Assembly (NCBI GenBank): GCA_029219165.1
Contig: JAQXSW010000004.1
Span: 1 to 41,793 of the forward strand
DNA length: 41,793 nt
Direction of reading: 5' to 3'
Origin: Oscillospiraceae bacterium
Lineage (GTDB): Bacteria; Bacillota; Clostridia; Oscillospirales; Acutalibacteraceae
Shown here: piece after piece, positions 23,644 to 31,853 of the stretch
How positions within the stretch are numbered: position 1 is the stretch's first letter
Layout of the letters: each line of letters starts with the position of its first letter
Notes under the pieces: generated by a model
What the model was told of the DNA's origin: nothing
Seen by the model: only the letters and a program-made list of their open reading frames with translations
Databases searched by the model: none
Made by a program: the position numbers and the translations under genes

Positions 23644-23671
23644 ATAATAACACTTTATTTTGAAAAGTCAA
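23644..23671 (-). promoter_or_regulatory. Promoter of the T-box transcript
   Basis: On the minus strand TTGACT (23671-23666), 16-nt spacer, TATTAT (23649-23644). The -35 element lies within the last codons of pgsA. Confidence 0.65.
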
Positions 23672-24224
23672 TTACCTTGCTGCCCTCTATAAGATAAGTT
23701 ACACCTGAAACAACTGTAAGCACTGCTGTAATTCCAAAGAGAACATTTGAAATAATTGGAAGAGGAACAGTTTCCGGTAACACTCCAAAGTCAGCTTGAA
23801 GAGAGAGAAGGAACATAATAAATACCATTGAAACCATTTGCATTGTTGTCTTTACCTTACCCCAAATATTGGCAGGTATAACTACACCTTGAGCTGAAGC
23901 AACAAGTCTTACTGAACTAATTCCAAACTCTCTGAAAAGAATTATAAATACAATCCAAATATTGCAATAACCCATTAACATAAAGCCAAGAAATGCAGAT
24001 GTTGTAAGCATCTTATCTGCAAGTGGATCTGTCAACTTTCCAAATGTTGTTACAATATTTCTTTTTCTTGCAATCTTTCCATCCAGCAAGTCTGTAATTG
24101 ATGCAATGCCAAAAACGACCAAAGCTAAAATGTAATGATAAGGGATACTTGATACTGTAAAAAGCAGCAAGAAAACCGGTGTTAAAATTATCCTGGCTAC
24201 TGTGAGTTTGTTTGGTAGATTCAT
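23655..24224 (-). CDS. pgsA: CDP-diacylglycerol-glycerol-3-phosphate 3-phosphatidyltransferase
   Basis: 189 residues from ATG 24224, preceded by AAGGAG; it begins immediately after the rimO stop. The CDP-alcohol phosphotransferase motif D-G-x2-A-R-x8-G-x3-D-x3-D appears as DLLDGKIARKRNIVTTFGKLTDPLADK. Four to six membrane helices. It makes phosphatidylglycerol phosphate, the first committed step of anionic phospholipid synthesis. Pairing with rimO is common in Clostridia. Confidence 0.94.
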   Translation of the reverse strand: MNLPNKLTVARIILTPVFLLLFTVSSIPYHYILALVVFGIASITDLLDGKIARKRNIVTTFGKLTDPLADKMLTTSAFLGFMLMGYCNIWIVFIILFREFGISSVRLVASAQGVVIPANIWGKVKTTMQMVSMVFIMFLLSLQADFGVLPETVPLPIISNVLFGITAVLTVVSGVTYLIEGSKVIDFSK

Positions 24225-24226
24225 CC

Positions 24227-25561
24227 TTATTTCTCCTTGCATTCGCCTATTAAATCATATTCATCTACATTGGTAATTGTGACCTCAGTAAATGTTCCCG
24301 GCGTAAGACCCTTGTCACATACAAAAGTGACATGGCCGTCAATTTCGGGAGCATCCTTATAGGTACGTCCTTTGTAGACATCTGTATAAGGGTCATATTC
24401 GTCAACAACAACCTTAAGAGTCTTGCCAACAAGCTTTTGATTATTGTCAATAACTATATCATATTGGGAGTCCATTATCAACTCCCCGCGATGTACTTTT
24501 TCGTCCTGTTCTACTTGGTTTTCAAAACTTGCCGCAGGAGTTCCCTCCTCCGGTGAATATGTGAAACATCCCAGTCTGTCAAACTTAATTTCCTTAACAA
24601 ATTCAGAAAGTTCTGTAAAGTCTTCAGGTGTTTCTCCTGGAAAACCGGTTATGAATGTTGTTCTTATACATACATCCGGAATTTTGTTTCTGATTTTGTT
24701 AATTAAGGTTGTGAGTGTTTCCCTGTCACCGTGGCGATTCATATCTTTTAAAACTTTACCACTTGCATGTTGTAGAGGAAGATCAATATAATTACAGATT
24801 TTTTCTTCAGAGGCAATTGTGTCTATAAGTTCATCTGTAAGTCTGTCCGGATAGCAGTAAAGCAGTCTAATCCACTCAAGATTTTCTATTTTACAAAGTT
24901 CGTGAAGCAATTCAGAGAGTTTAAGCTCACCGTAAATATCTTCACCATACTTTGTTGTGTCCTGTGCAATAAGAATGAGTTCCTTGACTCCATTTGAAAC
25001 TAAGTCCTTTGCCTCTGAAATTATACTTTCCATAGGGCGACTTCTAAATGGACCTCGTATTTTCGGAATGGCACAATATGTGCAACAATTTGAACATCCA
25101 TCAGCAATTTTCAAGTATGCCCAATATTCAGGAGTAGTAAGCACACGAGAACCAGCCAAAGGAAGATTTTCTTTATCCGCAACCGAAACTATTCTTTCAT
25201 TTGAGTTTAAAGCTTCATCAACAATTTTTACAATATCTGCATTACAGCCGATTCCAACAATGGCATCTACTTCCGGAAGTTCTGCTTTTATTTCTTCAGT
25301 AAATCTTTCAGCAAGACAGCCGGTAACAATAATTTTCCCAATTTCACCGGCATCTTTATATTCAGCCATTTCAAGAATGTTATCTATTGCCTCTCTCTTG
25401 GCATCGTCAATAAAGCCGCATGTGTTTACGATTACTGCATCGCACCCGCAGATTTGTCCGCTTATTTCATAGCCGGCCTCTGTAAGTTTTGCAAGCATAA
25501 GCTCCGCATCAACCTGGTTTTTTGGACAACCCAAGGATATCATTCCAATTACTTTACCCAT
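24227..25561 (-). CDS. rimO: Ribosomal protein S12 methylthiotransferase RimO
   Basis: 444 residues. N-terminal UPF0004 domain with three cluster cysteines (SLGCPKNQVDAE, NTCGFIDDAK, VTGCLAERF). The radical-SAM domain has C-x3-C-x2-C in DGCSNCCTYCAIPKIRG, followed by ARTTFITGFPGET-like sequence and DRLGCFTYSPEEGTPAA, which is specific to RimO over MiaB. A C-terminal TRAM domain closes it. It adds a methylthio group to an aspartate of S12 (Asp88 in E. coli numbering). Confidence 0.97.
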   Translation of the reverse strand: MGKVIGMISLGCPKNQVDAELMLAKLTEAGYEISGQICGCDAVIVNTCGFIDDAKREAIDNILEMAEYKDAGEIGKIIVTGCLAERFTEEIKAELPEVDAIVGIGCNADIVKIVDEALNSNERIVSVADKENLPLAGSRVLTTPEYWAYLKIADGCSNCCTYCAIPKIRGPFRSRPMESIISEAKDLVSNGVKELILIAQDTTKYGEDIYGELKLSELLHELCKIENLEWIRLLYCYPDRLTDELIDTIASEEKICNYIDLPLQHASGKVLKDMNRHGDRETLTTLINKIRNKIPDVCIRTTFITGFPGETPEDFTELSEFVKEIKFDRLGCFTYSPEEGTPAASFENQVEQDEKVHRGELIMDSQYDIVIDNNQKLVGKTLKVVVDEYDPYTDVYKGRTYKDAPEIDGHVTFVCDKGLTPGTFTEVTITNVDEYDLIGECKEK

Positions 25562-25636
25562 TTATCATACCTCAATACATAATATTGACATACATTATAC
25601 AACCATATTCTACTTAAAAAAACCTTAAAATTGAAA

Positions 25637-25663
25637 ACTCTTTCCTAACAAATACATATATTG
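25637..25663 (+). promoter_or_regulatory. Possible sigma-K-type promoter for the orphan holin gene
   Basis: AC at 25637-25638, 16-nt spacer, CATATATTG at 25655-25663. The same spacing and the same CATANNNTG pattern occur before cotJA. No good sigma-A promoter is visible. Confidence 0.35.
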
Positions 25664-25682
25664 TATTAAGGAGTTGATTGCC

Positions 25683-25940
25683 ATGAAAAAAATCAATCTA
25701 AAAGTTCGATTAAAAAACCCGGCATTTTGGCTGACCTTTATTCCGGCAGTGGTTTCTTTCGTATACTCATTTTTAGCTGTCACATCTGATACAATACCAA
25801 AAATTTCTGAAAACGAGGTGCTAAATATAATTACTCCCATTGTTACAGCTCTAACTACCTTAGGGGTTTTAGTTGACCCGACGAGCAAGGGTATCTGTGA
25901 TTGCGAGCACTGTATGAATTTAAATAATCCGGAAAAATAA
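25683..25940 (+). CDS. Phi-LC3-type holin (orphan)
   Basis: 85 residues from ATG 25683, with AAGGAG 9 nt upstream. INLKVRLKNPAFWLTFIPAVVSF, a second hydrophobic segment and a GVLVDPTSKGICD motif match the phi-LC3 family of phage holins, whose members read VRxKNPxFW...LxDPTTKG. A short CDCEHC-type cysteine patch near the C terminus is a local addition. Holins form membrane lesions that release lysins. No phage genes lie nearby: neighbours are rimO and recA. It could be domesticated, for example for mother-cell lysis. Confidence 0.85.
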   Translation: MKKINLKVRLKNPAFWLTFIPAVVSFVYSFLAVTSDTIPKISENEVLNIITPIVTALTTLGVLVDPTSKGICDCEHCMNLNNPEK

Positions 25941-26001
25941 TGTCTACCATTCGTTTTTACGAACGGTAAATAAACTATAAATAAAGCCTCCTTGAAACAT
26001 T

Positions 26002-26036
26002 GTGTACCATTATTGGTACACTTGTTCTTTTTGTTC
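26002..26036 (+). terminator. Probable terminator of the holin gene
   Basis: GTGTACCA (26002-26009) pairs with TGGTACAC (26014-26021) around TTAT, followed by T-rich sequence. A second dyad, TACCATTCGT...ACGAACGGTA with one mismatch, precedes it at 25945-25968. Confidence 0.5.
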
Positions 26037-26046
26037 GAAAAAATTG

Positions 26047-26075
26047 TTGCGTTTGTCAAAAAGGTGTTATATAAT
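26047..26075 (+). promoter_or_regulatory. Promoter of recA
   Basis: TTGCGT (26047-26052), 17-nt spacer, TATAAT (26070-26075). Confidence 0.75.
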
Positions 26076-26089
26076 GGACTCATAGCGAA

Positions 26090-26113
26090 CGAACATTTGT
26101 TTTTAAATGTTCG
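26090..26113 (+). promoter_or_regulatory. LexA/SOS-box-like operator upstream of recA
   Basis: CGAACATTT (26090-26098) and AAATGTTCG (26105-26113) form a 9-bp inverted repeat just after the -10 element. CGAACATTTGTTTT within it matches the Gram-positive LexA consensus CGAACRNRYGTTYC except at two positions. The spacing of the full dyad is longer than a canonical box. Confidence 0.6.
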
Positions 26114-26133
26114 GTAAATTGGAGGAATAAATA

Positions 26134-27264
26134 ATGGCAGACAAGAACAAAGCACTTGAAACAGCCATAGCTCAAATAGAAAGACAATACGGCAAAGGTG
26201 CTATCATGCGTCTTGGTCAAAACACCGGCATGAACGTTGAAGCTATTTCAACCGGATCATTTACTTTAGATATTGCAACAGGCATTGGCGGACTTCCAAA
26301 GGGACGTATCATTGAAATCTACGGACCTGAATCTTCAGGTAAAACAACTCTTGCCCTTCATGCCGTTGCAGAAGCTCAAAAAGCCGGCGGAGAAGCTGCT
26401 TTCATTGACGCTGAGCATGCTCTTGACCCGGGTTATGCCGCAAATCTTGGTGTAGATGTTGACTCTCTCCTCGTTGCTCAGCCGGATGACGGAGAACAAG
26501 CTCTTGAAATTGCTGAATCTCTTGTTCGCTCAGGTGCCATTGACATTCTTGTTGTTGACTCTGTTGCAGCCCTTGTTCCAAAGGCTGAAATTGAAGGAGA
26601 CATGGGTGACTCTCACGTTGGTCTTCATGCAAGACTTATGTCACAGGCACTTCGTAAACTTGCCGGTGCAGTCAATAAGTCTAATTGTATTATAATATTC
26701 ATAAACCAACTTCGTGAAAAGGTTGGCGTAATGTACGGTAATCCGGAAGTTACAACCGGTGGTCGTGCACTTAAATTCTATGCAACAATGCGTATTGATG
26801 TTCGTAGAGTAGAGCAACTCAAAGCTCCGGGAAATGAAGTTGTCGGCAACAGAACACGTGCAAAAATTGTTAAAAACAAAGTTGCCCCACCATTCAAAGA
26901 GGCTGAATTTGACATTGTATACGGTCGCGGCATTGCCAAGGAAGGAGAAATCCTTGACGCTGCTGTAAGTCTTGACATAATCCACAAGAGTGGTGCTTGG
27001 TTCTCTTATGGTGACCAACGTCTTGGTCAGGGTAGAGAAAATGTTAAGGAATATATGCTTCAAAATCCTGACTTTATGGCTGAAGTTGAACAGAAAGTTA
27101 AAGATCAAATATCCGAACTCAAAACTTCAGCAAAACCTGCTTTCAAAGGTGGAAAAATGCATGAAGTACCGGTTAATTCTCCGGCGGCAACCGAAGCTCC
27201 TAATCCAAAGCCTACAACTGCTGCTTCTGCAAAAGCTAAACTTGACATTACTGTAGATGACTAA
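26134..27264 (+). CDS. recA: Recombinase A
   Basis: 376 residues. Walker [10 protein letters not shown], Walker [12 protein letters not shown]1 loop [25 protein letters not shown] and L2 with [26 protein letters not shown]. It forms the nucleoprotein filament for homologous recombination and the SOS response. The C-terminal 30 residues are a low-complexity Pro/Ala/Lys tail. TGGAGGAA precedes ATG 26134. Followed by recX with overlapping start. Confidence 0.99.
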   Translation: MADKNKALETAIAQIERQYGKGAIMRLGQNTGMNVEAISTGSFTLDIATGIGGLPKGRIIEIYGPESSGKTTLALHAVAEAQKAGGEAAFIDAEHALDPGYAANLGVDVDSLLVAQPDDGEQALEIAESLVRSGAIDILVVDSVAALVPKAEIEGDMGDSHVGLHARLMSQALRKLAGAVNKSNCIIIFINQLREKVGVMYGNPEVTTGGRALKFYATMRIDVRRVEQLKAPGNEVVGNRTRAKIVKNKVAPPFKEAEFDIVYGRGIAKEGEILDAAVSLDIIHKSGAWFSYGDQRLGQGRENVKEYMLQNPDFMAEVEQKVKDQISELKTSAKPAFKGGKMHEVPVNSPAATEAPNPKPTTAASAKAKLDITVDD

Positions 27265-27898
27265 TATGAAAATTACAGGAAAACCGGGCAGAGCAAATAA
27301 ATATCACATTTTCTTAGACGGAGAGTACACTGACACAACCACTGTTGACTTCTTTGCAACATGTGGTATTAAAAATGGAAGCGAAATCTCTGAAGAAAAA
27401 TGGATAGAGCTTCGCTCTGCCATATACCTATCAAAAATAAAAAACAAAGCGCTTGACCTTCTAACTTTAAGAGACCATAGTAAAAAAGAACTTTCTGATA
27501 AACTTTATCAAAAGTTCTCTAAAGACACTACAGACTATAACTATTTGAAAGTTCAAATAGAATCAGTTTGTAGTACGTTGGAGGAACAAGGTCTCTTAAA
27601 TGACGAGCGCTTTGCAAAAGTCTATGCAGAAAGTTTGGTAAGACGTAAAAGCGCCAGTGCTTCTGCAATCAGAGGCGCACTTTCACAAAAAGGTATTTCA
27701 AAAGACATAATTAATAATGTCATAGACAGTTTAGAACTAAATCCGGTAGAATCAATAATCCACATTCTTGAAACTAAGTACAAAGGTAAGGATTTAACTG
27801 ATGAATATCAGAGAAATAAAATTATAGGAGCTCTCACAAGACTTGGATTTAACTATTCGGAAATTAGAGCTGCCATATATAAATACACAGAAAAATAA
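27257..27898 (+). CDS. recX: Regulatory protein RecX
   Basis: 213 residues. Several three-helix RecX repeats: [23 protein letters not shown], the [18 protein letters not shown] block and the [20 protein letters not shown] block. It binds the RecA filament and inhibits or modulates it. The ATG at 27257 overlaps the recA end by 8 bp; an ATG at 27266 is also possible. Either way translation is coupled to recA. Confidence 0.93.
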   Translation: MTNMKITGKPGRANKYHIFLDGEYTDTTTVDFFATCGIKNGSEISEEKWIELRSAIYLSKIKNKALDLLTLRDHSKKELSDKLYQKFSKDTTDYNYLKVQIESVCSTLEEQGLLNDERFAKVYAESLVRRKSASASAIRGALSQKGISKDIINNVIDSLELNPVESIIHILETKYKGKDLTDEYQRNKIIGALTRLGFNYSEIRAAIYKYTEK

Positions 27899-27929
27899 CG
27901 GGAAGTCGAATGAGACTTCCCGCTTTTTT
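27899..27929 (+). terminator. Terminator of recA-recX
   Basis: CGGGAAGTC (27899-27907) pairs with GACTTCCCG (27914-27922), then a T-run. Confidence 0.92.
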
Positions 27930-27973
27930 GTTATTTAATACTTTCCATTAAATATTTTCTATATCCACATCTA

Positions 27974-28906
27974 TCAGTCTTGGAAAAGCGGTGTTGAAAG
28001 ATATCTGTCACCTGTATCCGGAAGAAGAACTACAATTGTTTTACCGGCATTTTCAGGACGTTTAGCAAGTTGAATAGCAGCCCATGTTGCAGCACCTGAT
28101 GAAATACCGACAAGCACCCCTTCTGCTTTACCTACAAGTTGTCCGCCTGTGAAAGCATCTTCGTTTGATACAGGAATTATTTCATCATATATTTTTGTAT
28201 TAAGTACATCTGGAACAAATCCAGCACCAATACCCTGAATCTTATGAGCACCAGCTACGCCCGTTGAAAGAACTGCTGAGGATTCCGGCTCAACTGCAAC
28301 GACCTTAACATTAGGATTCTTAGATTTAAGATACTCACCTACGCCTGTTATGGTTCCACCTGTACCAACGCCGGCAACAAAAATGTCAACCTTTCCGTCT
28401 GTATCTTCGTAAATTTCAGGTCCCGTCGTCTCAAAATGAGCCTTTGGATTTGCCGGGTTTATAAACTGACCTGGAATAAATGCATTTGGAATTTCCTTTG
28501 AAAGTTCTTCGGCTTTCGAAATTGCACCCTTCATGCCCTTTGTGCCATCTGTAAGTACAAGTTCTGCTCCGTATGCTTTAATAAGCTGTCTACGTTCAAC
28601 AGACATTGTTTCCGGCATTACAATAATAGTTCTGTAGCCTTTTGCTGTTGCAACAGCTGCAAGCCCAATACCTGTATTTCCTGATGTAGGCTCAATAATA
28701 ACGGAATCTTTTGTGAGCTTACCTGACTGTTCAGCGTCTTCAATCATAGCCTTTGCAATTCTATCTTTAGCTGAACCAGCCGGATTAAAATATTCAAGCT
28801 TTGCAAGAATCCTTGCATTTAAATTTTCACTATTTTCAATATGAGTGAGTTCCAAAAGTGGTGTTCTACCTATAAGTTGATCAGCTGAGGTATAAATATT
28901 TGCCAT
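27974..28906 (-). CDS. cysK: Cysteine synthase A (O-acetylserine sulfhydrylase)
   Basis: 310 residues, fold-type II PLP enzyme. The Schiff-base lysine is in [11 protein letters not shown], the substrate loop is [11 protein letters not shown] and the phosphate-binding loop [15 protein letters not shown]; the ISSGAA block is also present. It converts O-acetylserine and sulfide to cysteine, completing the pathway begun by CysE about 5 kb away. AGGGAGATG precedes ATG 28906. It has its own promoter with a dyad rather than a T-box. Confidence 0.97.
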   Translation of the reverse strand: MANIYTSADQLIGRTPLLELTHIENSENLNARILAKLEYFNPAGSAKDRIAKAMIEDAEQSGKLTKDSVIIEPTSGNTGIGLAAVATAKGYRTIIVMPETMSVERRQLIKAYGAELVLTDGTKGMKGAISKAEELSKEIPNAFIPGQFINPANPKAHFETTGPEIYEDTDGKVDIFVAGVGTGGTITGVGEYLKSKNPNVKVVAVEPESSAVLSTGVAGAHKIQGIGAGFVPDVLNTKIYDEIIPVSNEDAFTGGQLVGKAEGVLVGISSGAATWAAIQLAKRPENAGKTIVVLLPDTGDRYLSTPLFQD

Positions 28907-28940
28907 CCTACAACATCTCCCTAAAATTTAATATGTCACA

Positions 28941-28973
28941 ATATTACCACGTATTTCCTACTTTGTAAATAGG
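28941..28973 (-). promoter_or_regulatory. cysK promoter overlapped by a dyad (Rrf2-like operator candidate)
   Basis: On the minus strand TTTACA (28969-28964), 17-nt spacer, TAATAT (28946-28941). The -35 is flanked by CCTA...TAGG (28957-28973), an imperfect dyad reminiscent of sites bound by Rrf2-family regulators such as CymR or IscR, which control cysteine or Fe-S genes. The identity of the regulator is inference. Confidence 0.55.
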
Positions 28974-28993
28974 TTAATAGGAAAAATGTGATT

Positions 28994-29066
28994 GGGGACG
29001 GTTCTCCGCATTCGGGGACGGTTCTCGGTGATCAAGAACCGTCCCCGACAATGAAGAACCGTCCCC
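28994..29066. repeat. 20-bp tandem repeat array 4
   Basis: Four cores: GGGGACGGTTCTC at 28994 and 29014, then AAGAACCGTCCCC (inverted, first base changed) at 29034 and 29054. The 20-bp grid is unbroken across the orientation switch. Length 73 bp = 3 x 20 + 13. It lies between the cysK promoter and the tRNA-Gln terminator. Confidence 0.95.
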
Positions 29067-29074
29067 AGTTGAAC

Positions 29075-29107
29075 AAAAAAAGACGAGATCCGAAGATCTC
29101 GTCTTTC
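29075..29107 (-). terminator. Terminator of tRNA-Gln
   Basis: AGACGAGATC and GATCTCGTCT form a perfect stem around CGAA/TTCG, 1-2 nt after the tRNA CCA end, with a seven-T run on the minus strand. Confidence 0.93.
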
Positions 29108-29181
29108 TGGCAGCGGAATAGGGATTCGAACCCCAACAAACAGAGTCAGAGTCTGTCGTGCTACCGTTACACAATTCCGCT
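29108..29181 (-). tRNA. tRNA-Gln (anticodon CTG)
   Basis: 74 nt on the minus strand, including an encoded CCA. Acceptor AGCGGAA / TTCCGCT; D-arm GTGT-AACGGTA-GCAC; anticodon stem ACAGA / TCTGT with loop CTCTGAC, giving anticodon CTG, which reads CAG (Gln). T-arm GGGGTTCGAATCCC. Everything pairs as expected. Confidence 0.95.
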
Positions 29182-29187
29182 AAATTT

Positions 29188-29210
29188 AAGAAGCTGGAGA
29201 CCAGCTTCTT
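29188..29210 (-). terminator. Hairpin between rpmB and tRNA-Gln
   Basis: AAGAAGCTGG (29188-29197) and CCAGCTTCTT (29201-29210) with a 3-nt loop. T-run after it on the minus strand is short (TTAAATTT), so read-through into the tRNA is possible. Confidence 0.6.
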
Positions 29211-29221
29211 TTAAACGTAAA

Positions 29222-29410
29222 TTAAACTGCGCGCTGAACCTTTCCTGAACGAAGGCAACGTGTGCATACGTATACTCTCTTTGGAGTTCCGTTAACAACA
29301 GCCTTAACTCTCTTTACGTTTGGCTTCCATGTTCTGTTTGAACGTCTGTGTGAGTGAGATACAGCAATTCCGAACTTAACGTCCTTATTACAGAATTCGC
29401 ATTTTGCCAT
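29222..29410 (-). CDS. rpmB: 50S ribosomal protein L28
   Basis: 62 residues from ATG 29410, preceded by AAAGGAGGTG. MAKCEFCNKDVKFGIAVSHSHRRSNRTWKPN and the second pair CTRCLRSGK define the zinc-binding (Cys-containing) form of L28. The frame is open to GTG 29419 but that lies too near the ribosome-binding site. Confidence 0.97.
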   Translation of the reverse strand: MAKCEFCNKDVKFGIAVSHSHRRSNRTWKPNVKRVKAVVNGTPKRVYVCTRCLRSGKVQRAV

Positions 29411-29464
29411 GTCCGGCACCTCCTTTAGTCATTGTGGCTACACCACTAGAAAAGTAACAGAGTT

Positions 29465-29493
29465 ATATTAACAAAAAGAAACTCGAAAAGCAA
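29465..29493 (-). promoter_or_regulatory. Promoter of rpmB
   Basis: On the minus strand TTGCTT (29493-29488), 17-nt spacer, TAATAT (29470-29465). Confidence 0.5.
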
Positions 29494-29522
29494 GTGTTTT
29501 TTTTAGAAATTTGAAAATATCT

Positions 29523-30758
29523 TTATTCTACCACGTTCCCAAGAATATACATTTCTGAAAGATGGTTATAAAAGTTTTCCCAAGTGTTGCCTTCAACATT
29601 TTCAAAATGCATCATTTGTCCTGTCTCGGCATCATAAGCTTTAAACTTGTCACCCAATTCTACAAAGTAAATGGATCTATTTTCAAATTTAGTCTCTGTA
29701 AACTTGTGTCTGCCAACAGCAAAATCAACACTTTGGCTGGATGTGTCACATGTATTTACAACAATATTAATGTTACCAAATGATACATCCTTAGTGTTTA
29801 TATCCGGATTTGGTTGTCCGGAACCGGAACTTTTCTTTGTTGTTGTCTCGGCAGATGATTCCGAAATGTCCTCAGCACTTGTTGTAGTTTCATCCACAGG
29901 AACATCGGCCTCGGCCCCTTCTCCGCCAAGTACAAAAATACCAACAACTGCTATTATTGCAACAAGAAGAACTGCCAAGATAATTATAAGTACAAGCGGT
30001 GGTTTGCCACCCTTCTTTGCCTCTTTAAGAGCCTTCTTATGCTCAACGTATCTTGCATTCTTTTCCTCTTTAGCTCTTTTCTCAGCAGCAATCCTTTCCT
30101 TCTTAAGCGCAGGATTTGTTTTTTCTTCAATCTTTCTTGTCTTACGGGCCGTATCTTCTTCAATCTTTCTCTTTTTTTCCTCAATCTTAAGCTCTGCACG
30201 AGCTTCAGGAGAAAGTTTCTTATACGCCTCTTTTTTCAAAGTCTTTTGGCGTTTTGCCCTTATCTTTTCCTGCTTAATTAAGACCTTGTCAAAGTTAACC
30301 CACTTTTGAGCCTCTTTAATGGCTTCATTTCGTTCTGCTTCTCTTTCAAGAGCCTCTTGTTTTTTCAGGGCCTTTTCTTCTGCCTTACGAGCCTTATCCT
30401 CTGCCTTCTTCTCTTTTAAAGCTGCTTTCTCTTCGGCAAGTTTTGCCTTACCCTCAGGGGTTTTATAAAAAGCCTTCGCCTTTGCCTTTTCCTCTTTTTT
30501 CAATGAAGCCTGTTTCTTTTTTTCAATGGCTATTTCCTTCTTTTTCTGTTTATCATCAATAGCCTTTTGTCTTTTTGCTTCCTTGTCTTTAGCTTTCTTT
30601 TCATTCTCCCTTTGTTTCTTTTCAAGGGTAGCCTTTTTCTTTTGAGCTAAGGCCTCTATCTTTTTCTTTTTTTCTGCAGCCTTTTGTTCTTTCGTAAGCT
30701 TCGGCTTTTTCTCTTTTTTAGGTTTCTTTTCCTTCTTTGCCTTCTTTTCCTTTGCCAA
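29523..30758 (-). CDS. Single-pass membrane protein with a 250-residue Lys/Glu/Ala-rich helix, unknown function
   Basis: 411 residues. Residues 1-252 are almost entirely Lys, Glu, Ala, Arg and Gln, with few helix breakers, and should form a long charged alpha helix or coiled coil. One membrane helix (about 253-277, PPLVLIIILAVLLVAIIAVV) follows. The positive N side predicts N-in/C-out. Outside, a Thr/Ser/Glu-rich linker (about 280-320) joins a domain of about 85 residues with GNINIVVNTCD, FENRSIYFVELGD and a YDAETGQ stretch. No family recognised. It lies 8 bp after the putative anti-sigma gene, so it is likely the last gene of the ECF operon. Confidence 0.8.
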   Translation of the reverse strand: MAKEKKAKKEKKPKKEKKPKLTKEQKAAEKKKKIEALAQKKKATLEKKQRENEKKAKDKEAKRQKAIDDKQKKKEIAIEKKKQASLKKEEKAKAKAFYKTPEGKAKLAEEKAALKEKKAEDKARKAEEKALKKQEALEREAERNEAIKEAQKWVNFDKVLIKQEKIRAKRQKTLKKEAYKKLSPEARAELKIEEKKRKIEEDTARKTRKIEEKTNPALKKERIAAEKRAKEEKNARYVEHKKALKEAKKGGKPPLVLIIILAVLLVAIIAVVGIFVLGGEGAEADVPVDETTTSAEDISESSAETTTKKSSGSGQPNPDINTKDVSFGNINIVVNTCDTSSQSVDFAVGRHKFTETKFENRSIYFVELGDKFKAYDAETGQMMHFENVEGNTWENFYNHLSEMYILGNVVE

Positions 30759-30765
30759 TTCCCAT

Positions 30766-31305
30766 TCACTCCTGTGCTAATGAATCCTCAAGTAACCGTA
30801 CAAATTCTTCAAACTTAAACTCTGTATCTTTATGATAAGTCTTCGAAAAAACAAGTTCTTCCGTTGAAGCATTGTATGCTCCTACAAATAAACCGGTCTC
30901 GTCCTCCACACAAACAACTTTATAAAGAACATTGTTAATGGAAACAGTATATTTAGCGCTAATATTGTCACTTGTACTGCCCGTTCCGTTTTCATCTGAA
31001 GAATAACTTCCCTTATCATTATCGGCAACATCAGACACATTGTTGATAGATTCCTCACTTAAAGAATCACTTATAGAGTCCAACAACTCTGACTCGGCCG
31101 TATCTGTGGAACCTGAAAAAATGGTCTTGTCATTTGAAACAGCAAATTTTGAAATTGGAATTGAAAGAATTACAAGTACTACCAAACATGCTGCAATTGT
31201 AATCCACGTCTTCTTATTTTTATTTTTTGTAGCCTTAAAGTCCTCTGCCTCCAAAAGGAAGTCGTCATCTATATCTGTCATTGCATTTAATATTTTTTTA
31301 TTCAT
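30766..31305 (-). CDS. Putative anti-sigma factor (single-pass membrane protein)
   Basis: 179 residues. A short acidic cytoplasmic N terminus (about 1-32, MTDIDDDFLLEAEDFKATKN) precedes one membrane helix (about 33-53, TWITIAACLVVLVILSIPI). A Ser/Asp-rich extracellular linker and a small C-terminal domain (about 118-179, YKVVCVEDETG... FEEFVRLLED) follow. It overlaps the sigma-factor gene by 4 bp, the usual arrangement for an anti-sigma. No ZAS zinc motif (H-x3-C-x2-C) is visible, so the assignment is from position and topology. Confidence 0.65.
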   Translation of the reverse strand: MNKKILNAMTDIDDDFLLEAEDFKATKNKNKKTWITIAACLVVLVILSIPISKFAVSNDKTIFSGSTDTAESELLDSISDSLSEESINNVSDVADNDKGSYSSDENGTGSTSDNISAKYTVSINNVLYKVVCVEDETGLFVGAYNASTEELVFSKTYHKDTEFKFEEFVRLLEDSLAQE

Positions 31306-31853
31306 ATAGAAACGCCCTCCTTTTCCAAATATTCTTTTAGAGCCTCTCTGGTTCGAAAGAGCGATGTAGCAACTTTACTTTCGGAGAAACCCATCTCATT
31401 TGAAATGTCAGAAATAGACTCCCCGTACCAATATCTTTTTACAAACATTACTCTCTTTTCTTTCTTTTGACTTTTTAAGAAATCATTGATTAACACCGAG
31501 AGGTTACTGTCAAGGGAATCAGAAAATGAATCAGGAACACAGTCCTCAAGTTCAGACAAAAGCACATCCGTATTCCCGCCACGTTTCTCCGCATGTTTCT
31601 TTCTATACATATCAAGGGAAAGATTCCGTGCGATTTTTGCAACGAAGGCCTTCAAATTTTCAGGTTCCTTTGGAGGAATTGAATTCCATGTAGAAAGATA
31701 GGTGTCGTTCTCACATTCCAGTGAATCGCTCATATTAGAGAGAATATTCATTGCTATCTTGAGAATATATTGTCCATATTTATTTTTGGTTTCAGATATT
31801 GCGGACTCAGATCTGTTTAGATATAGAATTACTATCTGTCTGTCCTCCATCAT
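31302..31853 (-). CDS. ECF-type sigma-70 family RNA polymerase sigma factor
   Basis: About 183 residues from ATG 31853 (AGGG upstream; in-frame alternatives at 31859 and 31850). Region 2 runs from YGQYILKIAMNIL to NLKAFVAKIARNLSLDMYRKKHAEKR, with the -10 binding helix. Region 4 has VMFVKRYWYGESISDISNEMGFSESKVATSLFRTREALKEYL, a clear helix-turn-helix for -35 recognition. No region 1 or 3. The gene starts within the last codons of the DUF4349 gene, making sensor-like protein, sigma and anti-sigma one unit. Confidence 0.92.
   Translation of the reverse strand: MMEDRQIVILYLNRSESAISETKNKYGQYILKIAMNILSNMSDSLECENDTYLSTWNSIPPKEPENLKAFVAKIARNLSLDMYRKKHAEKRGGNTDVLLSELEDCVPDSFSDSLDSNLSVLINDFLKSQKKEKRVMFVKRYWYGESISDISNEMGFSESKVATSLFRTREALKEYLEKEGVSI

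Noticed and set aside
25625-26155. 176-residue minus-strand ORF opposite the holin and recA promoter
   Set aside because: Antisense to a recognisable holin gene, the recA promoter and its SOS-like dyad; composition is random.
29671-30309. 212-residue plus-strand ORF opposite the Lys-rich protein
   Set aside because: Open only because the Lys/Glu codons of the real gene give Phe/Leu/Ser on the other strand; no start signal.
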